DNA from: Caldifarciminota bacterium
GTDB lineage: Bacteria > Hydrothermota > Tepidihabitantia > SM23-42
DNA: 46,823 nucleotides
Reading direction: 5' to 3'
NCBI GenBank assembly: GCA_020343595.1
Contig: CP070802.1
Coordinates: forward strand, 565,112-611,934
Below the pieces are notes generated by a model. It saw only the letters and a list, made by a program, of their open reading frames with translations, was not told the DNA's origin and ran no database searches. Numbering within the stretch: position 1 is the first letter of the stretch; each line of letters starts with the position of its first letter. Shown one piece after another: positions 33,302 through 41,522 of this stretch. A program made the translations under genes and the position numbers.

Positions 33302-35440
33302 ATGCAAAGAATTCTCGGATATGTGGTCATTGGGATGATTATTCATATATGGAGTTGTTCACCGGCAGCAATCGAGAAGACTTATATCGAGAAGGTGATT
33401 TCGAGCCAGGGCGCCGTGATCGAGGTTGATGGTGCGAGGTTCGAATTTCCTGCAAATAGTGTCAGCGATTCAACATTGATAAGATTCGGAAAACATGTAT
33501 TTGGGAAACGGTCCGGTGGGCAAGGGTATGTCATTATGGGCGAATCATATGTGATTGAACCGGAAACACTCGTTTTTCAGAAACCCATCACGCTTGCAAT
33601 AAGCGACAGAAACGAAAATATCGGTCTCGGGGCGACTATCAGTAAGGGCTTTGTGCCGCTGGCTAATTGTGAAAATAGAGAGAAAGTGCTGACTGCAAAG
33701 TTATGGCATGGCGGGGAATATGTTCTGGTAAAGACACCAGACAGATACGGTATCGTTGACCATAAGAGAGCAAAAGAGGGTTTGTTGATCGTTGGGGACC
33801 TATACGTTGGCACTTACATTGAAAATTTCAAGAAGGCTCTGAGAAAGAATGGCTATGATATCCCGGTCTGGACATTTCTTTATGACCCCAGGCAAAGCAT
33901 CGAGGACAATGCCAGATTCTTGCGCGAGGAGCTCAAGAGGCTGCACGGTGAATATGGTGAATTTCGTATGGACGTGGTAAGCTTCGGGATCGGTGGTCTG
34001 GTCACACACCGTTATCTTACCGATACATCATATTATCAAAGAGATATTTCGTCAGCGGTCATTGCGATCGGCACCCCCTTCTTCGGGTCGAATTTTGCCG
34101 ACCCGGAAAATATACTGAAAGGAACCAATCCGCTGCGATTTTTCTTCCTTGATGGTATGGGTGGTAATGCAGTTGCCTTGGTGCCCGGTTCGGAGTTCAT
34201 CTCTTCTGTGGTGGAGAAAAAACACCTGCCCGGTTTCCATTATTATGATGACCCGACGGAGAACAAGAACTTTGTTGCATTGCGTGGTCACAAGAGTATG
34301 CGGGGTGAGTTCGTTGAAGAGATGTCGGGCGACGGCTTGGTGTCAATAAAGTCGGCGATGTTGACAGCGATTGAGCCCGATGTCTTCGAACTTGACCATT
34401 TTGAGTTGTTTGAGAATGAGAACGTTCATAAAGTTGCTGCTGATTTTGTTAAGCTGTACCGTGGCTACAGTTGGCCGATGCTGTTCTCGGCAGTATGGAA
34501 CGATCGGGAATCGTATTCGAAGATAAATGATACATGGGAAAGAGAAGTGAAACTCCATCTTCGTGATGATATAGATTTTAGTGTTTTGCTTGAGTTTAAT
34601 GAGAATATGCTGAACTCTGCACCGCGGGACGCGATTCTTGTGACTAATGGTGACTATGATACCTATCCTGCATGGTATCTGCAGCAAAGCGGAATCCGCA
34701 GTGACGTCGCGATCGTGAACCGTAGCCTTCTTAATATCAGGGACTATGCTCGGTTCCTCATGCGAACAGGTCTGCCGTTAGGTTTGTCCGATGAGGAATT
34801 GGACACTATAGATCATATAAGGGAAGATGGCAAGTTGATAACTATTTCCGACCAACTGATGCAAATACTTTTGAGACAGAAGATCAGGCCGGTCGTATTC
34901 TCGACAACTATTTATCATCCGGACAAGTATGGGTATCCACTGAAATTGTCAGGGTTAGTATATGAATTGCTGGAATCTGATATCGACGTCGTTCGCACGA
35001 AACATCTATTGCTTGAGCAATTCACATTCGAGAAGCTATTTTCGAGGTCATTGGATTCATTGGATATTAATTTGCAGAACATGATACGGAACTATGCCGC
35101 CATAGCGTACCAACTAGCAATAGCTCTGGAGGATTCGGGCGAATATGGAGAAGCGATTGAAATGCTTGAGTTTGCGGAGCGTTTTGGCATAGAACCGATG
35201 TTCTATTTCAACGAGGCAAAGCTGTATTTCAAAATAGGTAAAAGGGAAAAAGCGGCTGATGTGCTCGAGAAGTTGTTGGTGCTTGAAATAGGAGATATCA
35301 AGTTAGTGAAAGAAGTGGCAAGGATGTATCATGATAATGATATGAGGCAAAAAGCAGTATCGCTGTTGGCAGCCGCGCTGGAGGATAACCCGGAAGATAG
35401 GGAATTGACTGATCTGATAAGAAAATACCAGGAGGAATAA
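33302..35440 (+). CDS. Large lipoprotein with inactive lipase-like domain, DUF2723-like tail domain and TPRs
   Basis: The 712-residue product has a lipoprotein signal (Cys about 19 in HIWSC). A ZU5-like beta segment follows (GAVIEVDGARFEFPANSV), then an alpha/beta-hydrolase-like region (about 155-385) where the usual nucleophile elbow GHSxGG is replaced by SFGIGG, so the catalytic Ser is missing. Next is a region like the C-terminus of DUF2723 membrane proteins (AILVTNGDYDTYPAWYLQQ, about 440-460). The last 120 residues are TPR-like repeats. The ATG follows AGGAGG. It is probably an envelope binding or scaffold protein. The ECF sigma factor gene follows within 30 nt. Confidence 0.78.
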   Translation: MQRILGYVVIGMIIHIWSCSPAAIEKTYIEKVISSQGAVIEVDGARFEFPANSVSDSTLIRFGKHVFGKRSGGQGYVIMGESYVIEPETLVFQKPITLAISDRNENIGLGATISKGFVPLANCENREKVLTAKLWHGGEYVLVKTPDRYGIVDHKRAKEGLLIVGDLYVGTYIENFKKALRKNGYDIPVWTFLYDPRQSIEDNARFLREELKRLHGEYGEFRMDVVSFGIGGLVTHRYLTDTSYYQRDISSAVIAIGTPFFGSNFADPENILKGTNPLRFFFLDGMGGNAVALVPGSEFISSVVEKKHLPGFHYYDDPTENKNFVALRGHKSMRGEFVEEMSGDGLVSIKSAMLTAIEPDVFELDHFELFENENVHKVAADFVKLYRGYSWPMLFSAVWNDRESYSKINDTWEREVKLHLRDDIDFSVLLEFNENMLNSAPRDAILVTNGDYDTYPAWYLQQSGIRSDVAIVNRSLLNIRDYARFLMRTGLPLGLSDEELDTIDHIREDGKLITISDQLMQILLRQKIRPVVFSTTIYHPDKYGYPLKLSGLVYELLESDIDVVRTKHLLLEQFTFEKLFSRSLDSLDINLQNMIRNYAAIAYQLAIALEDSGEYGEAIEMLEFAERFGIEPMFYFNEAKLYFKIGKREKAADVLEKLLVLEIGDIKLVKEVARMYHDNDMRQKAVSLLAAALEDNPEDRELTDLIRKYQEE

Positions 35441-35469
35441 TAGACCAAACCCAATCGGTTATTTTCAAA

Positions 35470-35961
35470 TTGTACAAAAGGTTCAAGGATGGTGATGGGG
35501 AGGCCTTCGAACAGTTGTACCAGAGATTGAGCGGAGGTCTTTTCAACTATTGTGTTAGGTTACTTGGTGACTGGCATTATGCCGAGGATATACTGGTAGA
35601 GACTTTTACCAAATTTGCTCGTTCTGACCTGGACGAGCGTGGAAACATCAAAGCGTGGTTGTACCGTGTTGCAACGAACAGCTGCTACAGTCATTTCAGA
35701 AAGAAAAGAACAGAATCCAAATGTCTTGAGGAGCAGATGCATAGCATTATATCGAATCCGGGACATGATATCGCAGAAGAATTAAGGATCCAGAAAATTC
35801 TCAGCACGTTACCCGAGTATCAGAGAGTTGTTGTTATTTTGAAATTTTACGAACGCATGACTTACAACGAAATAGCCGAAGTGTTGTGTTGCCCGGTAGG
35901 AACAGTGAAGTCAAGGATGCATAACAGTCTAAAGAAGTTGAGGAATTTGATAAAAAGGTAA
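35470..35961 (+). CDS. ECF (sigma-70 family) RNA polymerase sigma factor
   Basis: The 163-residue protein has region 2 (EAFEQLYQRLSGGLFNYCVR, DILVETFTKFA, AWLYRVATNSC) and region 4 (LPEYQRVVVILKFYERMTYN, GTVKSRMHNSLKKL), as expected of extracytoplasmic-function sigma factors. The start is uncertain. TTG at 35470 has no ribosome site, while AGGAGG at 35430-35435 is followed in the same frame by two ATA codons (35437, 35440) and coding-like sequence (IDQTQSVIFKLYKRF), so a longer protein from ATA is possible. The anti-sigma factor follows. Confidence 0.92.
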   Translation: MYKRFKDGDGEAFEQLYQRLSGGLFNYCVRLLGDWHYAEDILVETFTKFARSDLDERGNIKAWLYRVATNSCYSHFRKKRTESKCLEEQMHSIISNPGHDIAEELRIQKILSTLPEYQRVVVILKFYERMTYNEIAEVLCCPVGTVKSRMHNSLKKLRNLIKR

Positions 35962-36007
35962 AGATGTTAGTGATCAGTTCAGCACAAAATCTGGACAGGA
36001 GAAATCT

Positions 36008-36448
36008 ATGAAATGCCAGGAAACGAAGAAACATTTGTTTGATTATGTTCTTGAGGAAATACCGCCCGAACTTCAGATACAAGTTAATGAACACCTCGCG
36101 ATCTGTGCAGAATGCCGCGCGGAATCCGCCAGGATAGGGGAAACGGTCACTGCCTTCAAGAACTCAGTCGCATTCAAGCCTTCCCCCGAGATCTTCTCCA
36201 GGGTCAGGGGTCAAGTACCTTTGAGGAAGCCTAGAAGCGCACGGTTTTTTGGCGTTCCAAGGAGTTTGGTTTATGCGTTCGGGGCTTTCCTTGTAGGTGT
36301 TGTCATGACAAGGTCCATTGATACTTTTGTGGCGGTAGATGATCAGCCCGTTCAGATCGAGGTGAGAGAGGAAAAACTCAGAGAAGTGCCTTATTCTGAT
36401 ACTGTTGAGTTCTATGCAGTGCCAGCTCGGAATCTGGCGCGGATATAG
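36008..36448 (+). CDS. Membrane anti-sigma factor with zinc-finger (zf-HC2) domain
   Basis: The 146-residue protein has an N-terminal anti-sigma zinc-finger: KCQETKKHLFDYV and HLAICAECRAE give the HxxxCxxC ligands. A single transmembrane segment follows (about 95-113, SLVYAFGAFLVGVVM), then a short outer tail. It should hold the ECF sigma factor encoded 46 bp upstream at the membrane until an envelope signal arrives. AGGAG precedes the ATG. The upstream lipoprotein gene may encode part of the sensing or response function (inference). Confidence 0.9.
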   Translation: MKCQETKKHLFDYVLEEIPPELQIQVNEHLAICAECRAESARIGETVTAFKNSVAFKPSPEIFSRVRGQVPLRKPRSARFFGVPRSLVYAFGAFLVGVVMTRSIDTFVAVDDQPVQIEVREEKLREVPYSDTVEFYAVPARNLARI

Positions 36449-36461
36449 ACGGCGAGAATAT

Positions 36462-37025
36462 CTATATGCCGAGTTCTTTTTGTGCTGCGCTGGAGAGCAC
36501 TCTGGCAACAGAGGGTCTTTTTATGATCTTAATGAATTTCTGCCAGATCTCAGAATCACGGGTCTTCAAACTTTCGGTTTTTTGCTTTATCTTTGAATAG
36601 CGAGGTTCCTTATTTTGTAACTCTTGCTGGATAAACTTCAATTCCTCAAGGATGAGTTCCTTTGATTCTTTACTGATGTGGGGCATGCCGCTCGTTTCAC
36701 TGATCAGGTTCTCAAACTCCACAAAAATCTCATCTGGTATTTTGATTGATTCCTCAGGGAAGAACACATTGAACTCATATTCATCTTCCACGAGATCCAC
36801 GCCGCGAGGCGTGATGCGCGCACCAACGAAGACGCTGCCTTCGAGCGGTTTTGAGAGTTCTAAGTATCCTTTTTCCTCGAGATATATGATATTGAAGTGC
36901 AATTCCTTCAAACCGATATTAAGCATCTCTTTGAATTCCTTGGGTGTTATTCTGTTGTAAGGATGCTCTGTATAGCTTTTGTATAGTAATTCCAGTATGC
37001 GCCGCCGTATCTCCGAATTGGTCAT
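36462..37025 (-). CDS. Winged-helix-like protein of unknown function
   Basis: In this 187-residue protein, residues 1-80 look like a winged helix (IRRRILELLYKSY, ITPKEFKEMLN, HFNIIYLEEKGYLELSKP, ARITPRGVDLVED), as in archaeal-type regulators. The rest is helical and charged, possibly a coiled coil (ILEELKFIQQELQNKEPRYS). The open frame continues 30 codons upstream, but ATG 37025 lies 5 nt after the -10 box of a good promoter, which indicates a leaderless start. Target unknown. It converges with the anti-sigma gene. Confidence 0.78.
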   Translation of the reverse strand: MTNSEIRRRILELLYKSYTEHPYNRITPKEFKEMLNIGLKELHFNIIYLEEKGYLELSKPLEGSVFVGARITPRGVDLVEDEYEFNVFFPEESIKIPDEIFVEFENLISETSGMPHISKESKELILEELKFIQQELQNKEPRYSKIKQKTESLKTRDSEIWQKFIKIIKRPSVARVLSSAAQKELGI

Positions 37026-37030
37026 TGAAG

Positions 37031-37058
37031 ATTGTATGGATAAGAACTGGGTAGTCAA
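37031..37058 (-). promoter_or_regulatory. Promoter of the winged-helix gene
   Basis: On the minus strand, TTGACT (37058-37053), 16 bp, TACAAT (37036-37031), with 5 nt to the ATG at 37025. Confidence 0.75.
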
Positions 37059-37084
37059 GAGCAGAACGAAAAACTGAAGACACA

Positions 37085-37540
37085 CTTCGTTCAAATCCCA
37101 AATCTCAAGCACCAAAATTCAAAAAATACCCAATACTAAAATCGTAATAAACCAAACAGATCATGAACATAGTTCTTGGTTGTTGGGTCTGGCAGCCTAT
37201 TCTGAGACACGGAGATTGGGAGATCCGGTGATAAGAAGCGGAAATACAGAAGCTTGGAGGTTAAGAGGATGGGAAAATAAAACGGTTTGAGACCTTCAGT
37301 CGGTTTGAGCGCTCCGCGCGGTATGACGCTGAGCAATGAGTTCAATGGTTTATGACGAAGTACCAAACCCATTGCCCATACTGGCAGTTATACCATACAA
37401 CTACGACAAGGATCGTCTATCGTTAAATGGTTACGATGCCCGTATCGGCTGAAAAGGTTGCGTCCCACGGCACGAAACCGAAGAACGATGTTTGTCAATT
37501 TCGAAATTCGAATTGCGAAATGCGTAATGTAATTCTGACG
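37085..37540. repeat. Gene-free region with dispersed repeats
   Basis: A degenerate CAAATCCCAAATCTCAAG/CACCAAAATTC run occupies 37091-37140. The 19-bp word at 37429-37447 is identical to that at 17497-17515 in the selA-selB gap. GAAATTCGAATTGCGAAATG lies at about 37502-37521. I see no gene; the longest frames have non-coding composition. Confidence 0.55.
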
Positions 37541-37544
37541 GGAC

Positions 37545-37598
37545 TAACGATATTAGCGATATTAACGAGACTAACGCCATTAACGGTCTAAACGTCCT
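37545..37598. repeat. Six 9-bp tandem units just before the lysS promoter
   Basis: Units are TAACGATAT, TAGCGATAT, TAACGAGAC, TAACGCCAT, TAACGGTCT and AAACGTCCT. The first three to five bases are conserved and the rest vary. The array ends 6 bp before the -35 box of lysS. Confidence 0.7.
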
Positions 37599-37604
37599 CA
37601 GTTA

Positions 37605-37632
37605 TTGACTTTTGGTCGGATTAGTGTATCAT
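37605..37632 (+). promoter_or_regulatory. Promoter of lysS (leaderless)
   Basis: TTGACT (37605-37610), 16 bp, TATCAT (37627-37632). The predicted +1, 37639, is the A of the lysS ATG. Confidence 0.82.
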
Positions 37633-37638
37633 TGTTGA

Positions 37639-39078
37639 ATGGATGAGAGGTTGAAAAAACTCGATAAACTGAAGGAATTGGGGATAAATCCATACCCGTA
37701 CAAATTCGAACGTTCACATAATTTTCAAGAAATTAAGGCACAATTCGAAAAACTGGCTCAAACCGAGGAGAAGGTCAAGACATGCGGCCGCATTATCACA
37801 GTCCGGGGCCATGGTAAGACTCTCTTCACAACAGTGGCTGATGAGTCTGATCGAATTCAGCTGTATTTCAGAAAAGACAAACTTGGTGAAAAGTTTGACC
37901 TCTTTCAGTATTTCGATTCTGGAGATTTCATCGGCGTTTGCGGCAGTGTATTCAAGACGAAGACGGGCGAAATAACAGTACTCGTTGACGAATACTCTCT
38001 CCTTGCTAAGTCGTTACGGCCGCTGCCGGAAAAGTGGCACGGCTTGAAGGACATCGAAATACGCTACCGGCGTCGCTATCTCGACCTGATCGCCAATCCC
38101 GAAGTCAGGGATGCCTTTAGAAAGAGGACACGGTTGATGTCTTTAATGCGTACTTTCTTGGACGGGCGCGGTTTCATGGAAGTCGAGACACCGGTGCTTC
38201 AGACGATATATGGAGGCGCAGCGGCCAACCCTTTTAAGACATACTACAATGCGCTTGAGCAGGATATGTTCCTCCGTATCGCAGATGAATTGTACTTGAA
38301 GAGGCTGATCGTTGGAGGTCTTGAGAAGGTGTATGAGGTGTGTCGTGATTTCCGCAACGAGGGTATTGACCGTATGCATAACCCAGAATTCACGATGCTT
38401 GAGTTGTATCAGGCATATTCAGATTATAATGACATTATGGAATTGGTTGAGCAGCTCATTGAATATCTTGTTGAAAAGCTGAACAACGCGAAGAAAATCA
38501 AGTTCATCGATAGGGAGATCGAATTCCGTTTGCCGTTCAAGAGAGTAAGATATACAGAAGCGCTCAGCGATAAATTGGGTATAGATGTGCTGGCGGCGAA
38601 CGAATCTGAAATAGACAGGCAGTGCGAGCAGCACGGTATCGACTACAAAAAACTATCCCTTGGTTCAAAGATCGATAAACTGTTCGGTGAACTCGTGCAG
38701 AAGGACCTTGTTGATCCTACTTTTGTCATCGATTATCCCAAGATGATTTCGCCGCTCGCCAAGACACACCGTGATGATGAAAGACTGGTCGAACGCTTTG
38801 AACTCATTATCTTCGGCGTGGAGATCGCCAACGCGTTTTCCGAACTAAATGACCCGATGGAGCAGCGGAAGCGGTTTGAAGCGCAGATTGCGCACAAGGA
38901 AGAAGGTATTAGACAGATCGACGAGGATTTTATCACGGCACTTGAACACGGTATGCCGCCGACCGGTGGTATTGGTGTCGGTATCGACCGTTTGTGTATG
39001 GTTCTATTGAATCAACCGTCGATCCGCGACGTCATTCTCTTTCCGCAATTACGCCCCGACCCCACGGATAGCCCTTGA
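37639..39078 (+). CDS. lysS: Lysyl-tRNA synthetase, class II
   Basis: This 479-residue enzyme charges tRNA-Lys with lysine. The N-terminal OB fold (about 45-150) contains CGRIITVRGHGKTLFTTVAD. The class II catalytic core shows motif 1 (GRGFMEVETPVLQ), motif 2 (FRNEGIDRMHNPEFTMLE) and motif 3 (GIGVGIDRLCMVLLN). The length and all motifs fit a normal LysRS. The ATG is placed exactly at the predicted transcription start, so its mRNA seems leaderless and there is no Shine-Dalgarno sequence. Confidence 0.97.
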   Translation: MDERLKKLDKLKELGINPYPYKFERSHNFQEIKAQFEKLAQTEEKVKTCGRIITVRGHGKTLFTTVADESDRIQLYFRKDKLGEKFDLFQYFDSGDFIGVCGSVFKTKTGEITVLVDEYSLLAKSLRPLPEKWHGLKDIEIRYRRRYLDLIANPEVRDAFRKRTRLMSLMRTFLDGRGFMEVETPVLQTIYGGAAANPFKTYYNALEQDMFLRIADELYLKRLIVGGLEKVYEVCRDFRNEGIDRMHNPEFTMLELYQAYSDYNDIMELVEQLIEYLVEKLNNAKKIKFIDREIEFRLPFKRVRYTEALSDKLGIDVLAANESEIDRQCEQHGIDYKKLSLGSKIDKLFGELVQKDLVDPTFVIDYPKMISPLAKTHRDDERLVERFELIIFGVEIANAFSELNDPMEQRKRFEAQIAHKEEGIRQIDEDFITALEHGMPPTGGIGVGIDRLCMVLLNQPSIRDVILFPQLRPDPTDSP

Positions 39079-39192
39079 TCGCCTTAAATTGCCTTCGCGA
39101 ATTTTGCTCATATCTTCGATATGATTGCAAAATTCAGTGTCCCGTACTTTTTGCAGAAATGCGGGGGCTGTGCCCTAAAGTGCCCTGTTCTT

Positions 39193-40389
39193 ATGAACAC
39201 TGAATTTTTCGTTGCACGTCGCTACCTCATGTCCCGTAGAAGGAAATTTCTCTCTTTTTCAACTATAATCGCCATCGGCGGTATCTTCGTCGGCGTTGCC
39301 GCGCTCTTGATCACGCTGTCGATGATGAACGGTTTCCAGAATGAATTGCGCCGCCGCATACTTGGTGGGACACCTCACATTATTGTCCGCAAATACTTCA
39401 ACGAACCCATCCGCGACTACACCAATGTGATGAAAGCGTTGGAGAAATACGACTTCATTCAGGCTTCGGCACCGTTCGTTTATCAGAAGTCGGTCATTAA
39501 ATACAAACAGCATCTTGACGGTGTGGTGATCAAGGGTGTCGATGACAAACTGGAGACCAATATTACCGAGATAGGGCAGAAGATGATCAGTGGAGTCTTT
39601 GAGTTGGACGGCGGGTGTGTCATTGGAGTTGAGCTCGCCCATAGTCTGGGCGTAAGCATTGGCGATTCTTTGGTCATTGCCCTGCCGTTCGGGGATCAAT
39701 TGGGATTGCTGCCCCGGGCGAAGAGAGTGATTCTCAAGGGGATATTCGATTTTGGCTACTATGATTACAATGCTACACTGATCTTTATGGATTTAAAAGA
39801 TGTTCAATCATTATTCGAAATGGGGAAAAGCATCAGTGGTGTTGCTGTGAAGGTCGACGACATTTACAAGGCACCGCATTATGCGCGGCAGATTGAAGAA
39901 GACCTTGGCTATCCGTACCGGGGGCAGGATTGGATCGAGTCCAATAGGTCTGTTTTTGCTGCACTGAAGATAGAGAAGATAATCACCTTTATTGTGTTGG
40001 TTTTAATAATAATAGTGGCCGGGTTCAATATTGTGGGTACGCTCATAAACATGGTGAAAAAGAAGACAAAAGAGATCGGGATCATGCGGTCATTTGGTTT
40101 TACCGCCCGGCAGATAATGCGTGTGTTCATATATCATGGCAGCATCATCGGCCTCATCGGAACTGCTCTGGGACTTGCATTCGCATTTTTCGCCTGCATG
40201 ATTCTGGATAATTATCAGGTTTCGTTACCAGGTGACATCTACTTCATCGAGACCCTTCCGGTTGAGATGGACCTGAATGACTTCATCATAACAGCGGTTG
40301 CGGCCATTTTGATAAGCTTCGTTTCGACAATTTATCCGGCAAAAAGAGCGACCGAACTAACCGCAGTTGAGGCACTGCGCAATGAATGA
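39193..40389 (+). CDS. LolC/LolE-type lipoprotein-releasing ABC transporter permease
   Basis: The 398-residue protein has the FtsX/LolCE layout: one N-terminal membrane helix (about 20-45, FLSFSTIIAIGGIFVGVAAL), a large periplasmic domain (about 50-270) and three C-terminal helices, with GIMRSFGFTARQIMRVFIYHG in between. With the ATPase encoded next it should lift lipoproteins off the inner membrane, consistent with a two-membrane cell. Family members begin near FFVARRYL, so ATG 39193 is preferred. The frame is open to an ATG at 39121 that lies 4 nt after a weak TTGCCT-N16-TATCTT promoter; that start would add 24 residues. Confidence 0.9.
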   Translation: MNTEFFVARRYLMSRRRKFLSFSTIIAIGGIFVGVAALLITLSMMNGFQNELRRRILGGTPHIIVRKYFNEPIRDYTNVMKALEKYDFIQASAPFVYQKSVIKYKQHLDGVVIKGVDDKLETNITEIGQKMISGVFELDGGCVIGVELAHSLGVSIGDSLVIALPFGDQLGLLPRAKRVILKGIFDFGYYDYNATLIFMDLKDVQSLFEMGKSISGVAVKVDDIYKAPHYARQIEEDLGYPYRGQDWIESNRSVFAALKIEKIITFIVLVLIIIVAGFNIVGTLINMVKKKTKEIGIMRSFGFTARQIMRVFIYHGSIIGLIGTALGLAFAFFACMILDNYQVSLPGDIYFIETLPVEMDLNDFIITAVAAILISFVSTIYPAKRATELTAVEALRNE

Positions 40390-41059
40390 TATGATTCTTG
40401 ACGCTTCTGGATTGAGCAAGACCTATTTTCTGAAGAATGAGACGATCGGTGTTCTCCATGGTGTTGACCTGAAGGTCAAGAAAGGACGTTTTGTGGTGAT
40501 TTTGGGTCCTTCCGGTAGCGGCAAATCTACTTTGCTTCATCTCATAAGTGGTCTTGACCGGCCGACCCAGGGTACCGTGGTGTTCGATTCTGTTGATATC
40601 ACTTCTCATGATGACGTACGGTTGTCTCAAATCAGAAATAAGAAGATGGGTTTTGTTTTTCAATTCCACCACCTTCTTTCGGAATTTTCATGTTTAGAGA
40701 ACGTGGCATTGCCGGCATTGGTTAACGGCGTCTCACCTTCGTCTGCCTATGAGAAGGCGCTCGATTTGCTCGACAGGTTTGACATCGGAGATAAGAAGAA
40801 CCGGTTGCCTGATGAGATATCCGGAGGCGAACGCCAGCGGGTTGCTATAGCCAGAGCCATGGTCAATGATCCTCTCATGATCTTCGCGGACGAACCGACA
40901 GGTAATCTGGATGAGGGTAATACGAATAAACTGCTCGAAGTTTTTGGAGGTCTAAAAAAAGAGGGTAGAACAATAGTATTGGTTACCCATTCTCTTGAAA
41001 TCGCTAAGGTTGGTACAGAAGTGTACCGATTGAAGGAAGGAAGGCTCGATGCTGTGTGA
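40382..41059 (+). CDS. lolD: LolD-type lipoprotein-releasing ABC ATPase
   Basis: This 225-residue ABC ATPase has Walker A GPSGSGKST, Q-loop FVFQFHHLLSEFSCLENVALP, signature ISGGERQRVAIARAM, Walker B LMIFADEPTGNLD and switch histidine VTHS. The LSEFSCLENVALPAL stretch is typical of LolD. Its ATG overlaps the last codons of the permease gene by 8 bp. Together they form the minimal Lol complex, which would process the several lipoproteins encoded in this window. Confidence 0.94.
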   Translation: MNDMILDASGLSKTYFLKNETIGVLHGVDLKVKKGRFVVILGPSGSGKSTLLHLISGLDRPTQGTVVFDSVDITSHDDVRLSQIRNKKMGFVFQFHHLLSEFSCLENVALPALVNGVSPSSAYEKALDLLDRFDIGDKKNRLPDEISGGERQRVAIARAMVNDPLMIFADEPTGNLDEGNTNKLLEVFGGLKKEGRTIVLVTHSLEIAKVGTEVYRLKEGRLDAV

Positions 41060-41522
41060 TGATTGCAGGAATAAACCTGCTTCGATATTTTTTAAGGAAG
41101 TGCTGCCCGACAAGACCGTTGAGCTGCATCTCTGTGACGAGTGTGCATCTAAGCGCGGGCTTCTCGTCACCAAGAAACTGTCGCCTCAAGAGATCCTTCA
41201 GAAGTTGCTGAGACAGAAGAGCGCCCAGGATGAAAAGATCATATGCCCTAATTGCTACATGTCTCTGGCTGAATTCAAGCGAGTAGGTAGGTTCGGCTGT
41301 AACCAATGCATTACGACATTTGATGACCACATCAAACATCTGATCAAACAGATACACCAGAGTGACCGCCATATCGGCAGAAAATCATCTTCCGGTACTA
41401 AGAAGGGATTTGAGATCTACAAGTTGCGGGAAGATCTCAAGAACGCCCTGGACAGTGAAGCATACGAAGATGCTGCTAAGATAAGAGACAAACTCAAGGA
41501 TTATGGCATCGAAGATGCATGA
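41049..41522 (+). CDS. mcsA: McsA-like protein-arginine kinase activator
   Basis: The 157-residue protein has zinc-binding CxxC pairs (MLCDDCRN, HLCDECASKRG, IICPNCYMSL, FGCNQC) and a C-terminal UvrB/UvrC motif (LREDLKNALDSEAYEDAAKI, about 122-150). McsA activates the arginine kinase McsB, whose gene follows with a 20-bp overlap. In Firmicutes the pair marks damaged proteins, and the CtsR repressor, for ClpCP. No clpC or ctsR gene lies in this window. It overlaps the lolD gene end by 11 bp. Confidence 0.92.
   Translation: MLCDDCRNKPASIFFKEVLPDKTVELHLCDECASKRGLLVTKKLSPQEILQKLLRQKSAQDEKIICPNCYMSLAEFKRVGRFGCNQCITTFDDHIKHLIKQIHQSDRHIGRKSSSGTKKGFEIYKLREDLKNALDSEAYEDAAKIRDKLKDYGIEDA

Noticed and set aside
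37136-37372. 78-codon minus-strand ORF in the repeat-rich gap before lysS
   Set aside because: It lies in repeats, has no ribosome site or promoter, and no recognisable protein pattern.
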